DNA from: an uncultured Eubacteriales bacterium | Lineage (GTDB): Bacteria > Bacillota > Clostridia > Oscillospirales > Oscillospiraceae | Assembly (NCBI GenBank): GCA_900543085.1 | Contig: UQQF01000017.1 | Coordinates: forward strand, 1 to 38,533 | Direction: 5' to 3' | DNA: 38,533 nt | Part shown: positions 33,943 through 38,533 of the stretch, piece by piece | Layout: the number at the start of each line of letters is the position of its first letter | Numbering within the stretch: the stretch's first letter is position 1 | The notes under the pieces: generated by a model | The model's database searches: none | What the model saw: the letters and a program-made list of their open reading frames with translations, nothing else | Told to the model about the DNA's origin: nothing | Translations under genes and position numbers: made by a program

Positions 33943-34251
33943 TTACCTCATCAACTTCTGCAAAGTCCTCAGCAGCTCGTCGATGGTTTCGTCGTTGCCT
34001 TCACGGATATCGTCGACGACACAGGTACGGATGTGGTCGCTCAGAAGCTCGCGGTTGAAGGCGTTCATCGCCGCCGTCACCGCCGCGGACTGCACCAGGA
34101 TGTCCGGGCAATAGACGCCCTTCTCCACCATGCCGCGTATGCCGCGCACCTGACCCTCGATACGGTTGAGCCGGTGTATGAGCTTCTTGTACTCCTCCGG
34201 AGTGCGCTCCTTAGTCCTCTGGCAACAACTACATTGCTTTTTTTCTCCCAT
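33943..34251 (-). CDS. csoR: Copper-sensing repressor CsoR
   Basis: 102 residues from ATG 34251 (AGGAG six bases upstream). CsoR/RcnR-family helical protein: [29 protein letters not shown] contains the first Cu ligand Cys, and the second helix [11 protein letters not shown] provides His and Cys, completing the C-H-C site. Apo-CsoR represses; Cu(I) binding releases DNA. It heads the operon and a CsoR box lies in its promoter. An extra Cys-rich N-terminus (CSCCQ) precedes the fold. Confidence 0.95.
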   Translation of the reverse strand: MGEKKQCSCCQRTKERTPEEYKKLIHRLNRIEGQVRGIRGMVEKGVYCPDILVQSAAVTAAMNAFNRELLSDHIRTCVVDDIREGNDETIDELLRTLQKLMR

Positions 34252-34271
34252 GATGTACTCCTTCCGAAAAA

Positions 34272-34320
34272 GTACCCATCCGGGGTATCTATCATATACC
34301 CCGGATGGGTATACTGTCAA
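34272..34320 (-). promoter_or_regulatory. csoR promoter with two CsoR operators
   Basis: On the minus strand TTGACA (34320-34315), 18 bases, TATGAT (34296-34291). The spacer holds the near-palindrome ATACCCCGGATGGGTAT (34296-34312), and a second, inverted copy GTACCCATCCGGGGTAT lies at 34272-34288 around the start site. These fit the known CsoR box pattern of facing CCC and GGG tracts, so binding would block polymerase directly. Confidence 0.88.
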
Positions 34321-34364
34321 TACCCATCTCACACTTTAATTCGACGCTGTGAGTTTTTGACGCT

Positions 34365-35573
34365 TCACGTTCTGTCTGTGGAGCAAAGCTCCCCGTTTTC
34401 TGTATAATACACCGTTATTCCCTCGTTTGCAAGAGATTCCAGTGCATCCAGATTGAAGTGGTCGGATATGAATACGGCGGCAAGCTTGAGCGCGAGAGCG
34501 GCGCAACCGCCGTCGAAGGAGTAGGCGGCGAGCTCGGGGATGCAGGCGCGATCCAGCCCGTCGGCCGGGTCGAGGTAGGCCGAGCGGACAGTGCCGTCGT
34601 CGTAGACGTAATAGCCGCCCGAGTCCCCGCCTGCAAGGGGGTAGTCGTGAAGATAGGCGATGCTGACGGTGCCGGAGAACTGCAGGGTGGCTATGTTCGT
34701 CACGGTGGTGCCGTCGCGGTGAGAAAAGGTGAAGGAGTATTCAGCTCCTGTCTCACTGTCGAGACAGCGCATAAAACCGTCGTCGCTGATAATGGCTCCG
34801 CGGGTGTAGCCTGCGTCGGAGAGGGTGTCGGCGATGTAGTCGGCGATAAAGGCGTTCCTCATCCAGCACAGGCTCACGAAGCGTGTTACCGCGTTGGCCT
34901 CGGCGAAGGCGAGGTATTCGCCGGAGACGTTCAGCCGCACGGTGTTGCCTCCTAGCAGCTCCAGGCTCACGTGCTCTCCGTCGGAGGCGTAGGCGGCGAC
35001 GGCCGAGAAGAACTCGCCCTGCGCGCCGTTCAGGCGCGGGTCGTATTCGGCCGCCTCTGCGTCGGTGGCGCTGTTGAACAGGGAGTAATACTGCTCATAC
35101 AGCGCCGCGAGATAGTGATAGCGCGTACCGCTGCCCTCCAGCAGCTCGAGCGCGGCGTAGAGCGCCGCGTCAACGGTCACATCCTCGTTCGGGTGCGCGT
35201 TGATGTAGCGCAGGTTGTGGAACTCCTCGCTGTCCACGTCCGCGCTGAAAATCTCCAGCGCGTCGCCGGAGGCCTGGGAATAGAGCGAGCGCAGCTCGCG
35301 CCGCTCGTCCGTGGCGTCGGCTCCGCCGTAGCCGAGGTTGTAGTAGAAGGTGAAGTCCTCACCGGCGTTCATTTCGCCGCTCAGGACGGTTATCTCCTGA
35401 ATCCCGGCTTCGGCGCCGACCAGAGAGTTCACCCCTATGGCCAGGGAGAGCGCGGCCACGGCTATCAGAGCTATGACCAGCACCACGCGGAGCTTCAGCC
35501 GGCCCTCCGGCAGCGGTATGTTTATGGTCTTGTCTACGGTGGGTCTGTCGTTGGAGACTGAGCGCTTTTTCAT
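34365..35573 (-). CDS. Membrane-anchored protein of unknown function (weak ApbE resemblance)
   Basis: 402 residues. A charged 28-residue N-terminus, one transmembrane helix (VVLVIALIAVAALSLAIGV), then an extracytoplasmic domain rich in Ala, Tyr and Asp. Parts such as LNVSGEYLAFAEANAVTRFV, TRGAIISDDG, CAALALKLAAVFISDHFNLDALESLANEG and VYYTENGEL recall FAD:protein FMN transferases (ApbE), but the flavin motifs are not clear, so this is only a suggestion. It starts three bases after the stop of the ABC ATPase gene and is therefore part of that operon. No terminator was seen before the csoR promoter. Confidence 0.7.
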   Translation of the reverse strand: MKKRSVSNDRPTVDKTINIPLPEGRLKLRVVLVIALIAVAALSLAIGVNSLVGAEAGIQEITVLSGEMNAGEDFTFYYNLGYGGADATDERRELRSLYSQASGDALEIFSADVDSEEFHNLRYINAHPNEDVTVDAALYAALELLEGSGTRYHYLAALYEQYYSLFNSATDAEAAEYDPRLNGAQGEFFSAVAAYASDGEHVSLELLGGNTVRLNVSGEYLAFAEANAVTRFVSLCWMRNAFIADYIADTLSDAGYTRGAIISDDGFMRCLDSETGAEYSFTFSHRDGTTVTNIATLQFSGTVSIAYLHDYPLAGGDSGGYYVYDDGTVRSAYLDPADGLDRACIPELAAYSFDGGCAALALKLAAVFISDHFNLDALESLANEGITVYYTENGELCSTDRT

Positions 35574-35576
35574 CTG

Positions 35577-36890
35577 CTACAACACCGAGATGAGTATGAA
35601 CAGACCCAGCACAGCCAGCAGCACGCCCAGCGTGGCGACAAACGCCAGCACGCCCTTGCGGCACGCCTTGTAGTTGCGTATGTAGTTGTGCTTGCGGAAG
35701 ATGCAGGCGGCGATAAGCCCGAAAATCGGCAGGAAGAAGGATAGTATCGCGTACCAGCGGCTTCCGGTGTCGTGGACGGGGCGGTCGAGTATGACCTCGC
35801 TGGTGGCGAGGTTGACATCTGCCTCCTCGGCGGGAGCTTCGGCGTTGACGCCGACGATGGACAGGGTCTTGAGCGGCACGTCGCGCTCGCGTATGGCCTT
35901 GTACTCGGCTATTTCCGCGGCGCTGCCGTAGACATAGTGCTCATGTCCGATGTTCACAAGCTCCGGCTCCTCGCCCTCGGCGTAGTTGTGCATGCCCGGG
36001 TCGTAGGTGTAGAGCACCTTGTTCTTTTCAAGCTGCGGGTCGGGCAGGGGGATGGCCGAGATCAGCGAGCGGGTGTAGGGGTGGAGCGGGTAGTTGAACA
36101 GCTCATCCGACGTGGCTATCTCGACTATGCGCCCCTTGTAGATGACGCCGATGCGGTCGGAGATGTAGCGCACTATCGAGAGGTCGTGCGCGATAAAGAG
36201 GTAGGTCGTGCCCTGCTCTGCCTGGAACTTGTTCATGAGGTTGAGTATCTGCGCGCGTATGGAGACGTCCAGCGCGGATATGGGCTCGTCCGCCACGACG
36301 AACTCCGGCTCCATGACCATGGCTCGCGCCAGACCCACGCGCTGGCGCTGTCCGCCGGAGAACTCGTGCGGATAGCGCGTCAGGTGCTCGGGCAGCAGGC
36401 CGACGGCCTCGATTATGTTCTCCACCTTGCGGACGCGGTCGGCCTCGTTTTCGTAGAGGTGGAAGTTGTACAGTCCCTCGGAGATGATGTAGTCCACCGT
36501 GGCGCGCTCGTTCAGCGAGGCGGCGGGGTCCTGGAACACCATCTGGATGTTGCGTATGACCTCGCGGTCCAGGCTGCGGGGTATCTTCCCGGAGATGCGC
36601 ACGCCCTTGTAGAGTATTTCACCGGCCGAGCAGGTGTTGGCGCGGATGACGGCGCGGCCTATCGTGGTCTTGCCCGAGCCGGACTCGCCGACCAGGGAGA
36701 AGGTCTCGCCCTTGTACACGTCGAAGGACACGTCGCGCACGGCGCGTACCATGCTCTCGCCCTTGCCGAAGTTGATGTCTACGTGCTTGAGGGAGAGCAG
36801 GATCTCGCGGCCGTTTTCGTCCACCGGCCCGTGCTCGGGAAAATGGCTCGCGCTGGCGTCCAGCAGCTGTGCTTCTTTGTCTTTAGCCAT
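35577..36890 (-). CDS. Opp/Dpp-type ABC transporter ATPase (OppF-like) with C-terminal membrane tail
   Basis: 437 residues. ATPase domain: Walker [11 protein letters not shown]-loop [10 protein letters not shown], signature [14 protein letters not shown], Walker [14 protein letters not shown]-loop IAHDLS, and the oligopeptide-transporter tail motif [19 protein letters not shown]. Normal OppF ends near 330 residues; here an acidic linker (about 310-375) and two transmembrane helices ([19 protein letters not shown] and [20 protein letters not shown]) follow, separated by the basic segment [15 protein letters not shown]. It likely powers peptide uptake with the upstream OppD-like ATPase. AGGAGGT overlaps the upstream stop region. 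Confidence 0.93.
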   Translation of the reverse strand: MAKDKEAQLLDASASHFPEHGPVDENGREILLSLKHVDINFGKGESMVRAVRDVSFDVYKGETFSLVGESGSGKTTIGRAVIRANTCSAGEILYKGVRISGKIPRSLDREVIRNIQMVFQDPAASLNERATVDYIISEGLYNFHLYENEADRVRKVENIIEAVGLLPEHLTRYPHEFSGGQRQRVGLARAMVMEPEFVVADEPISALDVSIRAQILNLMNKFQAEQGTTYLFIAHDLSIVRYISDRIGVIYKGRIVEIATSDELFNYPLHPYTRSLISAIPLPDPQLEKNKVLYTYDPGMHNYAEGEEPELVNIGHEHYVYGSAAEIAEYKAIRERDVPLKTLSIVGVNAEAPAEEADVNLATSEVILDRPVHDTGSRWYAILSFFLPIFGLIAACIFRKHNYIRNYKACRKGVLAFVATLGVLLAVLGLFILISVL

Positions 36891-36903
36891 GCGGAACCAC
36901 CTC

Positions 36904-38533
36904 CTATATGTTGAATACTTTCATCAGAGTGCCGTGGATATCGTGGATAATCTCCGGCTTTTCCACCTTGGGTGCGCGCGGGTCGAGCAGCCAGGTCTTG
37001 GCGTAGTGCGTGTCCGAGACCTTGAACATCGGCGGCTCGCGCAGGGTGTCCACGCGCAGGCAGTATGGGTTGCGCGGTGCAAAGGCGTCGCCGACTATCT
37101 CGTTGTAGAGGCTCGGCGGCGTGCCGGCGATGGAGTAGAGCTTCATGCCCCTGTCCATGAGCTGGGGCAGCGAGCTCAAAAGCGCCCAGGTGTAGGGGTG
37201 GCGGGGGTCGTAATAGACCTCCTCCACGGTGCCCAGCTCGATTATCTGTCCGGCGTAGAGCACCGCCACGCGGTCGGCCACGTTGGCCACGACGCCGAGG
37301 TCGTGCGTGATGAACACGATGGTGTAGCCGAACTCCTTTTGCAAATCCTTGATGAGCTTTATTATCTGCGCCTGTATCGTAACGTCCAGGGCGGTGGTAG
37401 GCTCGTCGCAGATGAGTATCTTCGGCTGGCAGGAGAGCGCGATCGCTATGACTATGCGCTGGCGCATACCTCCGGAGTACTGGAAGGGGTAGTCGTCGAA
37501 GCGGTTTTCCGCGTTCGGGATGCCGACCTTCTTCATGAGGATGATCGCCCGCTTGCGCGCCTCCAGCTCGGAGACGTTCTGGTGCTTCATGATGACCGAG
37601 GTTATCTGCTTGCCTATGGTCATTATGGGGTTGAGGCTGGTCATCGGGTCCTGGAATATGGTGGCTATCTTCTGGCCGCGTATCTTGGTCCAGTCGCTGA
37701 CGCAGTCGCTGCGCGCCAGGTTGAGCACCAGCGAGCCGTGCAGCTTGCCGTTTTCTTCGCCGAGGTACTTCACGCGGAAGACGGCGTTTTCAAAGATACG
37801 GTTGAGCGTCTCGTCGTCGCCGAGGTCGGCGCCGATGGTCATGGCCGTCTTTATCGCGTCGTACAGCTTGTGCTCCAGCTTCCGGCGGCCGTGGATGGGG
37901 TAGCGCCCGAGCGAGAGGCAGATCTCCTTGGCCAGAACCTTGTTGCGCTCCCGGGTCTCGGCGGATATTTCGCCGGCGCACTCGCGCGCGTAGCGCTCTT
38001 TGAGCTCCGACATGCGTCGGCCGTACTCGGCGTTATAGGCCGCGTCGGCCTTGGTCTTGGCCGCGTGCTCGCGTATCGAAGCCTTTTTGCGGCTCTCAAG
38101 CTGCTTGATCTGCGCGTCGTAATCCGCTATCTTGGCGGAGATCTCCTTGATCTTTGCCTTCTCCCTGGAGCGGTCGAGCGTCTGCTTGAGGTTTTGCGCC
38201 TGCGTGCGCCGGAAGGTCAGCTCCTTGTGCTCCGCGTCGAAGGCGGCGGCGTCGCTTCCGCTGAGCGTGAGCCGCTCCTTGTGGTCGCGCTCCAGCTCCT
38301 TGATTTCCCTGTAGGCAGCCGCGCCCAGCTCCAGCTTCGAGAGCTCGTTGAGCCTGGCCTCGGCCTTGGCTATCGCGCCCGCGCCGACGGCGAAGCACAC
38401 ATCGGTCAGCGAGTCGTCGTTGAAGATTATGTCCCCGCCGTCGATGAAGCCGTTGTTGTCCAGCATGCCGGCGAAGGCCTTGGTGAGCACGCTCTTGCCG
38501 CAGCCGCTCTCGCCGACGATGGCGATGGATTCG
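36904..38533 (-). CDS. Opp/Dpp-type ABC transporter ATPase (OppD-like) with long insertion, 5' end outside window
   Basis: About 543 residues are visible (first full codon at 38532). Walker A GESGCGKS starts seven residues in (Lys at visible residue 13); the Q-loop Gln of [11 protein letters not shown] is at 294. The distance of 281 compares with about 50 in DppD/OppD, so about 236 extra residues (38400-37693) are inserted. They are largely heptad-like, charged helices ([30 protein letters not shown]) followed by a globular part ([19 protein letters not shown]). The rest is standard: signature [12 protein letters not shown], Walker [19 protein letters not shown], and the tail [19 protein letters not shown]. 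Its TAG stop overlaps the ribosome site of the next gene. Confidence 0.93.
   Translation of the reverse strand, partial: ESIAIVGESGCGKSVLTKAFAGMLDNNGFIDGGDIIFNDDSLTDVCFAVGAGAIAKAEARLNELSKLELGAAAYREIKELERDHKERLTLSGSDAAAFDAEHKELTFRRTQAQNLKQTLDRSREKAKIKEISAKIADYDAQIKQLESRKKASIREHAAKTKADAAYNAEYGRRMSELKERYARECAGEISAETRERNKVLAKEICLSLGRYPIHGRRKLEHKLYDAIKTAMTIGADLGDDETLNRIFENAVFRVKYLGEENGKLHGSLVLNLARSDCVSDWTKIRGQKIATIFQDPMTSLNPIMTIGKQITSVIMKHQNVSELEARKRAIILMKKVGIPNAENRFDDYPFQYSGGMRQRIVIAIALSCQPKILICDEPTTALDVTIQAQIIKLIKDLQKEFGYTIVFITHDLGVVANVADRVAVLYAGQIIELGTVEEVYYDPRHPYTWALLSSLPQLMDRGMKLYSIAGTPPSLYNEIVGDAFAPRNPYCLRVDTLREPPMFKVSDTHYAKTWLLDPRAPKVEKPEIIHDIHGTLMKVFNI

Noticed and set aside
31070..34114. 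1014-codon open frame antisense to copA
   Set aside because: The copA reading on the minus strand has all P-type ATPase motifs; the antisense product is repetitive Gly/Ala/Asp/Val/Leu. GC-rich third positions leave few stops on the other strand.

Overview
The window looks like chromosomal DNA from a GC-rich anaerobic member of the Bacillota, probably class Clostridia and perhaps an Oscillospiraceae-like gut bacterium (inference). Supporting signs are strong Shine-Dalgarno sequences, TTGACA/TATAAT-type promoters with 17-base spacers, a T-box riboswitch, a type III glutamine synthetase, a butyryl-CoA:acetate-type CoA-transferase and a CsoR copper operon. No rRNA, prophage, insertion sequence with transposase or CRISPR array was seen. 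Two tRNA genes (Tyr, Thr) are present.

Layout. 1-2198: C-terminal part of a large surface (S-layer-like) protein, then a strong terminator. 2325-5491: T-box riboswitch with an apparent Met (AUG) specifier controlling metN-metI-metQ, a methionine ABC importer. 5698-6972: CaiB-like class III CoA-transferase. 9096-7042 (minus): tight four-gene operon of a Spx/ArsC-like protein, a YjbR-like protein, a cyclase-family hydrolase and a metallo-beta-lactamase-fold hydrolase. 9573-9186: XRE regulator with membrane tail, apparently frameshifted. 14497-9638 (minus): six overlapping or closely packed genes: YiiX-like papain-fold protein, TVP38/DedA-like membrane protein, OmpR-type response regulator, histidine kinase, tRNA-dihydrouridine synthase and thpR. 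14586-16999: PLP aminotransferase and an anchored alpha/beta hydrolase. 19165-16999 (minus): cardiolipin synthase and a CAT-like acyltransferase. 19285-22218: CoA-transferase, then an ECF sigma factor with a translationally coupled membrane partner. 22312-24305: gdhA and a small membrane protein gene interrupted by an amber codon. 25007-24312: second MBL-fold hydrolase. 25327-25051: tRNA-Thr and tRNA-Tyr. 26505-25404: ArsR regulator and nitroreductase. 28732-26639: glnN.

28827-30628 is the most unusual part: a hairpin-packed island bounded by inverted repeats of about 450 bases, of which the outermost 252 bases are identical. It contains an extra 190-base direct copy, four 80-base tandem repeats, and at its centre a divergent pair of tiny genes: a 55-residue ribbon-helix-helix protein and a 48-residue acidic helical protein. 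These share an intergenic region carrying repeated GTC-N4/5-GAC palindromes. The island sits between glnN and the copper operon.

34320-30634 (minus): csoR-copA-copZ, with a CsoR box between the -35 and -10 elements and a CopA carrying three additional metal-binding domains at its C-terminus. 38533-34365 (minus): two Opp/Dpp-type ABC ATPases and a membrane-anchored protein of unknown function. The first ATPase (5' end outside the window) has an insertion of about 236 residues, largely coiled coil, between Walker A and the Q-loop; the second has a C-terminal two-helix membrane tail.

Nitrogen metabolism is well represented (gdhA, glnN, methionine and peptide import, aminotransferase), next to envelope maintenance and metal or redox stress. 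All functional calls come from reading motifs and remembered families; no database search was run.
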